Shown here in pieces: positions 10,200 to 21,810 of a stretch of DNA of 64,000 nucleotides. A program made the position numbers and the translations under genes. Below the pieces are notes generated by a model. The model did no database searches. It was not told the origin of the DNA and saw only the letters and a list, made by a program, of their open reading frames with translations. The DNA comes from Rhizopus arrhizus (taxonomy: Eukaryota; Mucoromycota; Mucoromycetes; Mucorales; Rhizopodaceae), in assembly GCA_024220505.1 (NCBI GenBank), contig JAKZZE010000013.1, positions 868,001-932,000 of the forward strand. The letters are read 5' to 3'. Within the stretch, counting starts at the first letter, position 1; each line of letters starts with the position of its first letter.

Positions 10200-12656
10200 A
10201 ATGATTGTTGTTTTTGTTGTAGCTTATGTTGTTAGTTGCTTTGGATGAAGAGGAAGGGGGGGTTAAAAATATGACCTATTGACAACATTATATCCTTCAC
10301 TCCCTTACATGTATATGAATCACACCCTCTCTCTCTTGTAGGCTGTCTGTTACTAGTCAATGATAGCTTCAAGAGTATAACAATTACATATGAAGAGGGC
10401 TACCCCAACTTGGATCATTTTTGTCAGTGCCACAGTCCATCCGACATGAATGCCATTGTCCATCCTCTCCTTTCGCTCCCGATCTCTCTTTGACGCGTGC
10501 TTTGAAACAGACTGAATTCTTTATCAAGTGTCATATCGGTAAGTCTCCTTGGCTATCATTCCCTCTGAGCTTGACATGGTTCGGATCTCACCCAACCATC
10601 GATATCTTTTGTCTGGCAACCTCTTTCGAAATACAGTGACAATCACTGCATAGTGACTTTGCATTGACGCACACCACGCTGTCCAAAGAAAAAAAAAAGT
10701 ATCAAAAGAGGACATGTTCAGCCTATGATCCTCGTCTGTCAGTGAGATTGAATTAAAAAAAAAAGAAACACTGAAAAAAAAAAGAATCGGAGATGATGCA
10801 CAGAACACGAGTTTTGTGCTTTTTAATAAACAAGAGGGAAGGGTATGAACCGTTGGATTGCTCTTTTGAACCCAAGAGAGACCTTGCGTGATTGATTCTA
10901 TTTGACATGCTTCTTCCGTCGGTTTGCCTTATTTAGAGCTCACGGTCGCACACGACCGACGCAGGGCTGCTGTCGACCAAGGTACCAAAACATGAGATTG
11001 GAAATGATGACTTGATCATGAAGCGATCGTTGAGGATCAGCTAATTTGACGTGAGATAATTGATAGATGTCCCTTTCTGAAGGGCATCGGCTCAGCTTGG
11101 GCGGTTTCTTGGTGCGGATGAATTGAGACAGTTTATGAAAGGCCGATGGATTCCTTTTGGAAAAAAGGCCTAAAGGGGGGGGGCCTTAGTTGAATGAACA
11201 AAGGCAATTAGACTGCTTTTTACCATGTTTTGAAAAGGGTTTCTGTCGATTGTACCTTTTTTTAAACAGGTCAGTCAGTGTGTGTTTTTAAAGGAGAGGA
11301 ATTTACTGTAGTAACTTGTTGAATAAAGTCAGTCTGTTTTGAAGGGTCATTTTTGAAAAAAAGAAAAAGAAAAAGAAAAAAAGAGAAGGGCTTTTTACGC
11401 CAAAAAAAAAAAAGGTGCTACTGTCCATAAATGCTTATCTTGCTTGTTCTTATAGAATCTCTCTTGATGGCGTCACTCTATTTATCCCATAAGCGGTGGA
11501 CCTATTTATTCTCAGCATCCTGTTTTCTTTCACTTTGAATGCACCAAGTCCGGAGTTGGAATCAAACGTTGACCCAACTGCTTCATTTAATCGAGAAATT
11601 TCCCCCTTTTTCTATTTGTATCAAACACATACTTTTTGAATTGTTCTTGAGTATCATCACCCTTTTCACTTTATAAAGAAAAATGGCTTGCTATTCTTCA
11701 AAGCTTAAAATCCACGCTTTCCCCCTTTTTCTTTCCAAACACCACCGTCCAAAGAGAGTCTGGTTCGGAGAAAAGAAAAAAGGCTGTGATGTGAGGCATT
11801 GGAAGATGAATTAGACAGGGTCTTTTGATAGACAAACGAAAAATGGAAGGTATTCTCTCTCTATCCTCCCTTCCTCTCGTCATTTATTATGCAACATTAA
11901 AAAAAAAGGGGGATGATGAATGATTTGAATGCGGAAAAAGGTATTTACGGCACAGGCTTTTTGATACAATAATATGAAAAGTGTAATACAAGTACAAGCC
12001 TAATATTCTTTTTTCTTTTATATAAAAAAGAGGGTGTTGTCTAATCATAACAATAAACAGATTCAAATCAGCCAGTCCACCATGCCTGCCTTTTAAATCG
12101 ATCTTCCTTTTTTTTTTCTCTCTTTGCGATCCAAAGTGAGTTTCTACTTTATTTCCCATATGACAAAAATAAGGAGAAAATTGACAAAAAAGATTGTATG
12201 ACACAAAACTACTTTAAAGCACGGCCCCTTCTTTATTTTTTTTCTATTTATGTTCGTGTGTTGTTATCCAGCTTGAGAGTGGATGTAAGAAAAATAAGCT
12301 TTGAAAGACATTTAATATTAAATAAGGGTGTCTACACACAGTCTTTGGATACAAGAACGAGACTTGTTTAAAGAAAGAAGGGGGGGGGTTATAAAAATAA
12401 ACATTAATTAGGTCGTGCACACGAGAAATAACAACAAGCCTCCTTGAATTGACGTATATAAAAAGTAACTTTTTCTTCTTCTTTTCGTATTCTTCTTTAT
12501 ATCCCAACTCTTTTTAAAAAAAGGAACATAGGTTGACCTAGAACCTTTTTATTATTTGTGTGTGTGTGAATAGATTTCATCTTTATTATTATTATTATTA
12601 CACGGCTTGATCCGTCTGTTTCTTACATCTTATTACTACTCTGGCTTGCTAGAACA
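10200..12656. other. Long intergenic region upstream of the zinc-finger gene
   Basis: About 2.4 kb without a gene I can support. It contains polypurine and A-runs (11365-11415), G-runs (11175-11185, 12381-12390), a TG repeat near 12560 and an ATT microsatellite at about 12585-12600. Part is probably the regulatory region and 5' leader of the C2H2 regulator at 12657. Frames at 10421-10808 and 11887-12507 have no recognisable features. Confidence 0.4.
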
Positions 12657-13220
12657 ATGCTTTCATTAAACACTGGTATGAATTACATGACACAACAAAA
12701 CGACCCATCCTATTTTACTACAACCGATCTGGGTTTATTGAACACGCTGATGTTATCTCAGGAGATAACATGGCTCATGAACCCTTTTTACACTAATACC
12801 AAACCACTCGATCTCTATCCTTCATCAAATCAAGCCAACACCTACCCACCCCTTCCCGTCCCTCACTGTCCGTCCGATCTCGTCAGTCCTCCTCCGACCG
12901 TCGTCGCATCCGATCGTTCCATCTCCAGGCTGTCTCCTTACTATCCTTATCGACCTCACCACCGGCCGCCCAGCCGAGAGCCCTCGACGACCCACAAGCG
13001 CTACGTCTGCCAGTTGTGCAGCAAACGGTTCACGCGGCCAAGCTCACTGACCACGCACATCTACAGCCACACGGGCGAGGTAAGCTTCCGTTCACACCGA
13101 ACTCGACTGACCTTTCTTTAGAAACCTTTCAAATGTCCCGTCGGTGACTGTGGACGGCAATTTTCGGTCGTCAGTAACCTTCGAAGACATGCCAAGATTC
13201 ACTCGCATCCCACGTCTTGA
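12657..13220 (+). CDS. C2H2 zinc-finger transcription factor (two fingers)
   Basis: Two exons, 12657-13079 and 13122-13220, joined by a 42-nt intron (GTAAGC..TTTAG), encode 173 residues. The first 115 residues are low-complexity and rich in Pro, Ser, Tyr and Asn, as in an activation or regulatory region. Residues from about 119 hold finger 1 (CQLCSKRF...HIYSH, C-x2-C-x12-H-x3-H). A perfect TGEKPFK linker made across the splice junction leads to finger 2 (CPVGDCGRQF...RHAKIH, C-x4-C-x12-H-x3-H). The protein ends 9 residues later. This fits a nuclear DNA-binding regulator; its targets are unknown. The very long upstream region is consistent with a regulated gene. Confidence 0.88.
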
Positions 13221-13281
13221 CGTCACTTTTTTTTTCACAGAAAATAAAACACTGGCTTCAAAACCCCATCCACCTTTGTGA

Positions 13282-13808
13282 TTAAAACAACAAGTCTTCT
13301 TTATTGTCTAAATGATTATTCGCCGCCTTGTCGGCGTCCATACCCAACAAGATCACATTTCTCAAACGATCCAAACGATCCTTTTGAATCTGAACTAATT
13401 CTTCCATATCCCCTTCATCGACTTCCATCGGTTCCTCTACTTCTTGTGTCGTGTAAGGCTGCGACAAGAGGATCTGTTTGGATTGTTTGAGAATGAATTC
13501 GACATGGTCACATATCGTTTCGACATCTTCACATTTTTCAAGTAGACAATCGGTCCAGTGAGCTTCTGATTTGCTTTATAAAATAGAGTTCAGTATACGG
13601 GCTGTGATAAGGGGGGGGTACCTTTTGTTGGTGGAATCCAATAGACGTGCTGAGAGATCTAAAATATCCTATGTACCCCATTAATCCTTTTAGAAAGACT
13701 TCTCCTTTTTTTTTTTCTTACATTGTCCACAAGTTGATTCAAGGTCACTAGCTCAGTTTGAAGTGGGGCTTGTATTGAACTTTCAACAGGTAAAATATGA
13801 GATGCCAT
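13282..13808 (-). CDS. Small acidic protein, possibly a Mediator subunit (Med29-like)
   Basis: Three exons (13808-13722, 13668-13622, 13573-13282) join in frame to 141 residues. The predicted protein is almost entirely helical: an N-terminal helix (QTELVTLNQLVDN), a second (ILDLSARLLDS), then WTDCLLEKCEDVETICDHVEFILKQ, an acidic linker (EVEEPMEVDEGDMEEL) and a last amphipathic helix. The size and the pattern of a central CLxxxxxxxxxICDxxE block recall Med29/Intersex-type Mediator subunits, but the match is weak and from memory. It is convergent with the zinc-finger gene (61 bp between stops). A G-run lies in intron 2. Confidence 0.5.
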
Positions 13809-14183
13809 GTGAAAAAAAAAAAAAGAGAAAAAGATGCCATGGACACAAAATTCTAATTTAAGCACCTTCTTTTTTTAGAGTGTCAAGACAAGTTGCATGG
13901 TGAGATACAATGTGTGTACAGGTATGATACTCAGGAGGGGCTTTATTTCCCCTCCCCCTTTCTTTACATGTGTTATTTTCTTCCCTTAATCATCATGCTG
14001 TTTCACAGAAAACAAAAAAAAGGAGGAAAAGGAAAACATATAAACGTACGATTTTATTATGAAGGTGTGATGTGTAATGGAGGATGATGAGAGATATTTT
14101 CAATCTCATAAACTTCTTCTGCAAACTTACGTCTTGCAATATAACTAGAGAGAACAGTCAGAACAGCCACAATAAGACCCTAG
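13809..14183. other. Spacer between the acidic-protein gene and the DHHC gene
   Basis: No gene is seen. It would hold the promoter of the minus-strand gene starting at 13808 and the 3' end of the DHHC gene, whose stop is at 14184-14186. Confidence 0.4.
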
Positions 14184-15271
14184 TTACCTTTTGTTATGGG
14201 GTCTACAAAGAATATGAATCATGTTGGAGAGCGGATTACCGAAATCAAAAGGATGTTCTTCAAATGGATTAGCAGCAAGATTAGATCTCAACTAGAATCA
14301 TGTCAATATTCATCTCTGTTCAGCGAAGGGGGGAAAAAGTACCTGCTCATGAGTCGTGACACCTCGCATGACTAAAAAGCAGTGATAGCCTGCGAGACAC
14401 GACATGGGAAATAACAACAAAAGACAAAAGAGGACATTAAAGAAACTGACCGGTGTCTGCTTGAGCGCATCACCAAAGGAATCCATGCCGAGGGCGATAA
14501 AGATGACATGATAGAGCGAAAAGGCAACGACATAGCAGCAAAGTAAGAAGCAAGAGATGATAAAAGTAAAAAAACTCTTGTAGTTTCTCTTGCCCACACA
14601 ATTATTCAACCAGATACAGTGATGATCTTCATTCTCTATCAAAAAAAGGTGGGCGGTTTACATCATGAACAACAACTGCCTTGTTTCATCTTGTACCTGC
14701 CTACACAATTATCACACTGCTTACAGTGACTGGCTCTCGGTGGTCGATAGATACAACAGGTCTCACAATATTTTAATCGGACAGTCATACCCTTGATGAT
14801 GACATCCTTTGGTAAAGGAATCAGACTGTAATCTGACATGGAAGAATAAGGATAGCCATAGGGTTCTGGTAAGGCTGATCTGTCTAAATCTCTAGGAAGG
14901 ATCTATTGCGTACGTTAGCTATCATGCACATCATCCTCTCTTTCTATTACACCCGGATCGGTCCATGATGTCTTCAACATCGAAGCCAAAGCAAGTATGA
15001 ACAGATAGGCAAAGACAACAGGAATCGCCGGTGAGAGTTGATACCACAGCCAGGGACACCTAATCATCCAATGTTGTCAGGGAATAGTAGCTTACGTTGA
15101 ATATAAATACGTGAAGAGAAGGAAGAGGATGGAGGGTGCTAACAATAACACGATCGACACACCAAATGCCCAGATCGCTCTACTCGTCAGTAATCTTCCT
15201 CCACAAAAAAATAATGTCTTTCCAATGTATATCTCATAATTTCTTTGTTCGCTTGTTCTTTTTACTTTCAT
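14184..15271 (-). CDS. DHHC protein S-acyltransferase (palmitoyltransferase), frame broken at one junction
   Basis: Exons readable at 15271-15096, 15059-14951, 14902-14697, about 14635-14343 and 14291-14184. They encode two N-terminal membrane segments, the DPG motif followed by LPRD, then [35 protein letters not shown], two more membrane segments, TTHEQ and the NPF..GN C-terminal signature. This is the order found in fungal Erf2/Pfa-type enzymes that palmitoylate membrane-associated proteins in ER/Golgi. Erf2-like features include [20 protein letters not shown] near the start. The third and fourth exons do not join in the same reading frame with any ordinary GT..AG pair that keeps the normal spacing before DHHC. 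This may be a small indel, a sequence error or unusual splicing. The start codon is also uncertain. Confidence 0.75.
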
Positions 15272-16031
15272 GAAAGAAATAAAAAAAAAATAAAAAAAAT
15301 AAATTTCCATTTTGTGGGACAGAGTACTGCAATCGTGACCGGTTTTCTCTCCCCCTTCCAGCATCAAGTCCTGTCCCGGATGACGTCTTTCACAGATCGT
15401 TCGACATCCTTGAAAGAATCTACCGATGCGGTGATGGATCGCATGGGTTTCGTCGCTTCAATCCATTCCCCCCTTTTCTGTCTTTCCACAAGGATCGAGA
15501 TGCATGCAGCTCACCCAAGCCCTCTCGATCGACTGGTCAAGGAAACGGATGGTGGAGTGGGATGAAGCGCATCTCAACCGAGACGCGGATTGACAAAATG
15601 TAATCAAAGCATGCGTTGTTCATGCAAAGGTCAGTTTTTTGGTGTAACCTCGTCTTGAGAAAAACACACGTACACAGCTGATTTACTTTTCTGGTTGGTT
15701 TGAACAAAAAAAAAAAAAAAGAGAAAGAAAGATGAGTTGAAAGTGGTTTGTTGATGCTATGCTGGATGTCAGTAAGAGGATGTCTCCTTTTTTTTTTTAA
15801 AGGAGAGAAAGAATTTTTTTAAAAAAAGATATTCTGTTTTGAACAAACGGCTGGATCTGATTGGAGAACAAAATGCGATATTTTTTTTTATAGGCTCACA
15901 TTTTGCTATTGGGGAACAAGAAAGAAAGAGAGAGAAAGAGAAAGAGAGATCAAGTGAGGCAATTTTGCGGTAATTTTGCTCATTTAAAAAGGAGGGTAAA
16001 CGACGTATTCTCCACTTTTTCTTTTTTATAA
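15272..16031. other. Divergent intergenic region between DHHC and bHLH genes
   Basis: It contains A-runs at 15285-15300 and 15706-15720 and a GA-rich stretch near 15925-15950. A GC-richer block at 15380-15560 could include an upstream exon of the DHHC gene, but no splice that extends the protein convincingly was found. Confidence 0.35.
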
Positions 16032-16502
16032 ATGACACTCGACACTGCGCAAAAAATGACGATATCCGAAAGAAGAGCGAGTTATCCACTACAGGAACGA
16101 CTCAAGATGTATGATCCCAACAGTATGGCTCAAAGATTGGATGATTTACAAAAGCAGCCGAGGAAACTGGTGTTGCATGGTGTCAACGTGCTGAATAAAG
16201 TGAGTGTGGATAGCGATACGGCGATGAATCGTATCAGACAAAGAAGAGAGACACATAACCGAGTGGAGAGAAGAAGACGAGATAATTTGGTAGATAAAGT
16301 GCGAGATAAAAAGAAGATGCTAATGTTTAGATAGAATACACTGGTCAATGAGTTATCGGTGCTCGTGCCAAGTTCAGCTGAAAACGGAGGACCGAAATGT
16401 CACAGGGCAAAGATATTGAGATATACCATTGATTACATTCGAATGATTCAAGAAGAAAATAATCAACTTCGTCAACAACTTGGTTTATTATCGAATAAAT
16501 AG
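16032..16502 (+). CDS. Basic helix-loop-helix transcription factor
   Basis: Two exons, 16032-16289 and 16335-16502, joined across a 45-nt intron, give 141 residues. The basic region THNRVERRRRDNL spans the splice site and is followed by NTLVNELSVLVP (helix 1), a loop with CHRAKILRYTIDYIRMIQEENNQLRQQL (helix 2 running into a short leucine-rich coil). The ERRRR with H and E at the E-box contact positions predicts binding to CANNTG-type sites. The N-terminal 75 residues have no recognised domain. The protein is short for this class and probably acts as a dimer. It converges with the CAP-Gly gene, with 40 bp between stops. Bases 16503-16520 contain a G9 run. Confidence 0.9.
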
Positions 16503-16542
16503 TATAAGAGGGGGGGGGTATATTAGAGTTTTGTACAAATCC

Positions 16543-17247
16543 TTATTCTGTCACTGCTTCTAAATCATTTCTTTTACAAAATATGCCACGATGATGATCT
16601 GTTGTAAAATAGCGTTGGCCATTCATACTTCCATCGCAATTACCAACTAAAAGAGGATGAGAAAACATCCAACGAAATCAATAAAACTTACCACGATGAT
16701 CTAATTCGATGCCAATCCATTCTCCTTTACCAAATTCAACCCCACCAATGTATTTCACATAGCCAAAGGTCGGCAAAGGTCGTAGTCTGAGTCTGACACG
16801 AGCATCTAATGTCACATAAGCCTCTACTTGTTCTCCAAACAGACTTTTCCAACTCGACTTCTTTCTCGATCGTCTCTCGTTCTCTAACAATCCTTCCTCT
16901 GGTAAGGATCGATAGGGTCTCGTCTTTGGATAACTCAAACGGGGCGGTGTCGGAGGAAGATCAAACTTGATCGTCGTCGTCCGCACCGTCGTCTTTTCCT
17001 TTTCTGCCAGGGCGTCCATCCTCGCCTGGGTTTCCATCGAAAGTAACAAGTCGAGATCATGGCTGTCAGGAATCGACCGTGGCTTCAAGGCCATCCTTTT
17101 TTCCACTTGCTTTTTTTCCACTTGCTGCTTTTCCATCTCGTATCGTTCTCTACCCACTTCCTTTTCTTTTACTTCATATGTCTCCTTTTCGACCACATTC
17201 GTCTTTAATCCAAATCGTCTTGATATCCATTTTACTTTTCGAAACAT
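16543..17247 (-). CDS. CAP-Gly domain protein, microtubule-associated
   Basis: Two exons, 17247-16692 and 16646-16543, give 219 residues. Residues 1-140 are charged and of low complexity, with repeated KxVEK-type heptads (possible coiled coil) and a basic SRKKSSWKSLFG segment. The C-terminal 75 residues form a CAP-Gly domain: TFGYVKYIGGVEFGKGEWIGIELD, then VGNCDGSMNGQRYF and HRGIFCKRNDL. The usual GKNDG signature reads GNCDG here, a change at the conserved Lys-Asn that contacts EEY/F tails, so binding specificity may differ. A single CAP-Gly at the C-terminus suggests a tubulin- or EB-binding adaptor; the exact orthologue is not clear. Confidence 0.85.
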
Positions 17248-17588
17248 GTAAAAAAATAAAAATATGAAAAAAAAAAAAACCTTCTTTTTTTTTTATAAGT
17301 TTGACCGACCTTCGGATTTCCAAAACAATCAAGGAAAACGTTTCTATCGTTTGGTATCACCTTTTTTTTTTTCCGTTTGCAAAGGACCGCAGCAGTTTAT
17401 CATTGGACACTGATCTTTCTCTCCATTCCTTTTTACAAACATGTCATCCAAATATAGAATCTTTTTAACAAACCACAATCTTCCCCACACAAAAAAAAGG
17501 GGGAGAGTGGAAAGTAGAGTAAGAATGTGATTTTTATTGTTTCAATGTTACACACTATCAAATAGTAAAAGAAAAACGCGCTTATCAT
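17248..17588. other. Spacer upstream of the CAP-Gly gene
   Basis: Several T-runs and no gene. It serves as the CAP-Gly gene's promoter side and the 3' flank of the next minus-strand gene. Confidence 0.4.
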
Positions 17589-18344
17589 CTATTCTAATTG
17601 AAAAACTGGTTTAGGTTCAACACACCAATGAATCGGATGTTCTTGTTTTGATCGTCTGCCAAGTGAGTGGACCAAAGACAGGGAGGAGGTCTTGTGATCC
17701 AGTTGGATACAATTGCATGTTGGCTGTCGATTCAAAACGGTCCCTTGACACATGCGCTGTTTGATTTCTAAGGTGATGTTACCCGGATAAAGTGACAAGC
17801 TTCTATTGCACGCGTTACCTGAAATGAATCAAACCACTTTTAACCACAACCCTCTCCTTTTTTTTTCCTTTTATCCTTCTTTTCATTCATCAACCGTCTG
17901 ATCCGGCAAAAGGAAAAAACCAACTTCCTTTTCTTTTCATTGGCTACTCTCACTAGCATCCCCTCTGTTTCACATACGCCACTTGTATCCATCCTACGCC
18001 TCAATCAAAAAAGTATACTTTTTTCTCTAGTTGAATACATCGATAGGTTTGGATCAAAGGAAGGGAGGATGTATCATAAAAAAGGATCTTTCGAGTTCCT
18101 AAAAAGTACTTTTTTTCAGTGACAGATTTGGCTGATAAAACGAGGTGAGACTCCATGTCCATTTTTGGTAAATAAATCACATAGGGTTGCTGAAAAAAAA
18201 GAGAAAGCCCGTACTGTATTTTAGCCACTTCCTCAAGAACCGGTTCCTTTCTGAAAATAGTATCACAAGCATACCAAGCCTCATCTTGTGATGATTGGAG
18301 ATGTTCAAGGATCGTAAAACATATCTTCTACAAACGGTCGACAT
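17589..18344 (-). CDS. Unrecognised Cys-containing protein, gene model incomplete
   Basis: The minus strand has a frame of about 90 codons (18300 to about 18045: DEAWYACDTIFRKEP..., LFFQQPYVIYLPKMDME...). A splice TAT CGA T|GTATTC..TTTCAG|GT near 18030/17822 would join it to a last exon ending at 17589 (CNACNRSLSLYPGN..., CQGTVLNRQPTCNC..., HPIHWCVEPKP). The joined part has CNAC and CNC pairs that might bind zinc. A start near 18342-18344 (MSTVCRRY) is in another frame and would need a further intron that I could not place. I do not recognise the family. The 5' end lies close to the left boundary of the large inverted repeat, so the gene may be truncated. Confidence 0.4.
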
Positions 18345-18871
18345 GTTTGTTTGGCTGTCTCTTATGTGTCACACATATCAAACGGTCGTAACGCTTTCCA
18401 TACATGACAAAGTCTTTTTTACAAATCATTTTTGTTTATTGGAAATTATCAAGTCAGAGCTACTGAGAAAGAAAGCATATGAGCGTCTTTTGTATCATGA
18501 TTACCAGTGAATGACAGTCTTTGCTTAACTCTTGACCTGTCAAAGTACTTCTTCATTAAGAATATCATCTTTTTTGCTGCCTTTTTGAGTCATCAACATG
18601 ATGAATGTTCATGCTCTAAATAAACATAGAGTACTCATCTTTTGTCGGTATCAAACATTATGATTGAACTTGCGATGAAAAAAAAAAAGAAAGGAATACT
18701 GTCAATTGTTTATCACAAGGATATGGATATGAGGAGTTTCAATCCTTTCTTCTTTATACTGCACTCCTCATCTTCTTTAGTCCGTGTAGTCAAATAACAT
18801 TGCCTTTCTGTTTATGGACTTTGACAAAAGGTATATCATTAAGTCATAAGTAATCTTTTATCTTTGTATGC

Positions 18872-18913
<42 letters not shown>

Positions 18914-19517
18914 TTTGCTCTATACATGAAATGTCAACATAGGTTAAATGAAATCTGTATTTCGTATAAGCTTAGGTTTTAGACAAAGTATGTATATTAT
19001 CATTCATGGATACATTTCTAAATCAGTGACTACGCCATTTGATAAGTCCATTTAGTCTTGACTTTCTATCAGCAAAAGCAAAGGATGGTACCATCCAAAC
19101 GCATAAGATGGCTTAAATTGACGTTGTCATACGAATGTCTATCATCATTCATCTCATAATCTGAATGGGTAGTCTGTATCCGAGACATTTTGTCATGGTG
19201 CTCATGAGAGAATAACGCAAAATACTTTTTTTTTTTTTGTATCGTTTTTACTTTTGCACAAAATGAATGAAACGTGTCCTACAAGTCATACGTAAAGAGT
19301 ATTCTATCCCTTTTTATAGACAATGTAATTCAAGAAAAAAAGAAAAGAAAAAAAAAGAAAAAAGTAGATATGTATTATTTGTAAAAGAAAGTTTCATGGG
19401 CTTTATTTTATTAACTCGTATTTTCTTCTAGTAGCATGTTGAGGACATTAATGAACTTTGGAAGAAGAATAAGTATATTTCCAAAAAGAGGGAATGCTAG
19501 AAAATAATGTATTTCCC

Positions 19518-19715
19518 TTAAGACAATGCACCACCAACAGCACCACGAACAGCACCACCAAGATTATTAAAAGTATTACCAGCACCACCAGCAGTACCAT
19601 CAACAGCACCAGTAACAGCACCTTGTCTTTTCTCTAATCCAACAGAGCCAAGAGGAAGTGAAGACACGATCATAAAGACAGATGATAAACCAAAAAAGAT
19701 GAGAGATAAACGCAT
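19518..19715 (-). CDS. Small secreted Kex2-type peptide precursor, copy 2
   Basis: Intact 65-residue product. Residues 1-22 are a signal peptide (hydrophobic core LIFFGLSSVFMIVSS). Residues 27-30, LEKR, form a Kex2-type dibasic site. The remaining 35 residues are rich in Gly, Ala, Val and Thr with no cysteine, and are predicted to be released as the mature peptide. The leader is nearly identical to those of the copies at 10087 and 28528, while the mature part differs. A TATA box sits 69 bp upstream. The layout resembles Kex2-processed fungal secreted peptides (pheromone-like, repellent-like or other); no specific function can be read from the sequence. Confidence 0.75.
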   Translation of the reverse strand: MRLSLIFFGLSSVFMIVSSLPLGSVGLEKRQGAVTGAVDGTAGGAGNTFNNLGGAVRGAVGGALS

Positions 19716-19776
19716 TTTTGTATGTAGAATAAACTATTGCTTGATAATGAGTTGATTGAAGGAAAAAAGAGTGCTT

Positions 19777-19784
19777 CTTTTATA
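19777..19784 (-). promoter_or_regulatory. TATA box of peptide gene copy 2
   Basis: TATAAAAG on the minus strand, its 5' end 69 bp before the ATG, the same distance as at copies 1 and 3. Confidence 0.65.
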
Positions 19785-20109
19785 TGCGTGAATGTAAAAA
19801 AAAAAAAAAAAAAAAAAAAAATCGAACAGTTGCAATCTATGCATGTAGACAGTCGCTTATGATTGCAAATCTTTTTGTTTTTTGAAAATGCAAAATCTAG
19901 AAAGGAGGATGCATAGAAATGTTTTCTGCAAAGGTCTCGAAAGGGAAGTGCAAAATTTCAGGTTTTCTCAATTCGATTTAATTAAAAAAAAAATAGACAC
20001 AAACAAAACATTAAAACAATAAAATAAAATAAAATAAAATGTAAAATTCGATGAGAGAGATAAAGTATATTCTTTATTTGATATGATTATATCTAGTATG
20101 TATATCCTT

Positions 20110-21130
20110 TTTTTATTTTTATTTTTATAAAGATTCAACTAAATCCTTTCCAAAGTACTTTAATGAGTTATGACTATAGATCTAGGATAAATTAGGTTTG
20201 ATATCAAATTTGTTCCTCATTATGCAAGTGAACTGTTTATATCCATTTCTTTATTTATGTATTAATACATCAAAAGATGTACTAAACTAACTTGTATTGA
20301 GTTAAAGGAATAGGGTTAGTTATGAACTAAACAAGAGAAAAGAGAGAGAAAAAGGTTCTTTATAAAGCATTCATTATTCTGATTTTTTTATTTGAGTGTA
20401 AATTATGTTTAAAGTAATTTGGAACATGACAGAGCTATCAGAAATGATATCCTAACACTATTGTTCTCCTTCATGATTCTTATATACTGTGCAGGGATAG
20501 GAATTGTTATTTGAAAATAATCATCATCGATTGCATGTCTTTCTTAGACCATTTATAACCACGACTTTGTTAACATATCCTACGACATGCATCGTAAGGC
20601 GTGAGTACTACAATAAACAAAGGATTCAGTATTCAAGACATGCACCCTATGAGTCCAATAGACCCTATTGTAAGAAGCCATTTATCGCTTTAACAAAAGA
20701 CATTTTAATCAACCATATCTTGTATCATCTATACCTCACAGATCATAAAATAACTTCTTATCAAAGACTACCTTTGTAAGCCCCTCTTTCGAAATATGTC
20801 TCGTTACATTGGTTCATAAGCTGACGATGCAGAACTTGGTGATATACTCGGGATTTATTTTGACTTGACCCAACAGGCTTTCTGACTGTTTCTATGACAA
20901 GATCTTTGAATGTCACTTTTTGCTTTCATCAATGCTTCTGGTGATGGAAATGTCTATTGAAATGAACTCTAAATCGGATGGTCTGAAATGAATCCAAAGA
21001 TACTAGGTTGAGGTAAAGAGTGGATCTTGCATTGTCAAGATGAGCTCTGTCAAGATTTCAATTGTAGTCTGACGTGCTTTGTTTGCTTCCACATGTTTTG
21101 ATTTTGTAGATCATTTGGGAACGCACTTGA
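20110..21130. mobile_element. Insertion of about 1 kb present only in the left arm
   Basis: In the right arm the bases matching 20100 and 21135 are next to each other (near 28150-28185), so this block is an insertion here or a deletion there. Its first 300 bases weakly resemble 1880-2130, next to the LTR-like repeats at the start of the window. No terminal repeats or target duplication were found and no protein was recognised. Confidence 0.45.
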
Positions 21131-21810
21131 GTTTATATATATGTCTATAAAAAGAAATATTAGGAGAAACTAGAGATACTTGCTGCCTCTTTGTTTGCAT
21201 GACGATTATGGTTTCTGTTGGACAAAAGTGATAAAGCAATATCACAATAACTGAAATAAAGCCAAGTATCTGTTCTCAATCGAATGGCATGATTGGTCTA
21301 ATCAAGAAAGAGATTCATGGAAAAGGTTTGGATAATAATAATAATAATAAGGGATGATGAAAACGGCGATCGATGGATGACTAAGGCCTCAAAAGGACAA
21401 CACATGACATAAAGGAGCTTTAGATAACATGACGATGGACTTGATACCATTTGATTGGGTATTTACACAAGACATTAGAATCTCAGATAGCTTTACAGTC
21501 TGCTGAATACTAATAGCAATAATAATAATATGTATTGAGAGATATAAACCGTACAAGTTTATTATAAAATAAAGCCATCGACTACCTTGTTCTGATAGGC
21601 CTTGCTGTCTTTTATTACCGTGTGTGAATAGTTATGAACAGTCATGAGCAGTTGTTTATAAGGATAATGATAGCTCAACCCATAAGGCTTATCTGTTCTC
21701 AAGCATCCAAGTTGTTATATGTTTCTATGAGAGATACATCTGTCATGACTTCTATCGTCCAACTTGTGGCTCAGTCAATAGCAAATGTCATTCTATTATC
21801 GACTTTTAAG

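Larger units (their letters stand above)
18474..21810 (+). repeat. Large inverted repeat, left arm
   Basis: Read in reverse complement, the right arm 27445-29671 matches this arm almost end to end. Anchors are GCGTCTTTTGTATCAT at 18482, the block around 18720-18860, the peptide gene at 19518-19715, the flank near 19860-20100 and 21140-21800. The arms differ by point changes, microsatellite lengths and one insertion of about 1 kb in this arm (about 20110-21130). The divergence argues against a simple assembly duplication. An ATT microsatellite at 18870-18912 is far longer than its partner near 29230-29240. Confidence 0.85.

Noticed and set aside
10421..10808. Overlapping frames on both strands in the long intergenic region
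   Set aside because: No signal, domain, splice continuation or homologue was recognised.
15245..15565. Plus-strand 106-codon frame over the 5' end of the DHHC gene
   Set aside because: Starts in an A-rich run, overlaps the DHHC first exon in antisense and has no domain.
18870..18912. Regular repeats as a CRISPR-like array
   Set aside because: This is an ATT trinucleotide microsatellite; there are no spaced repeats of CRISPR type anywhere in the window.
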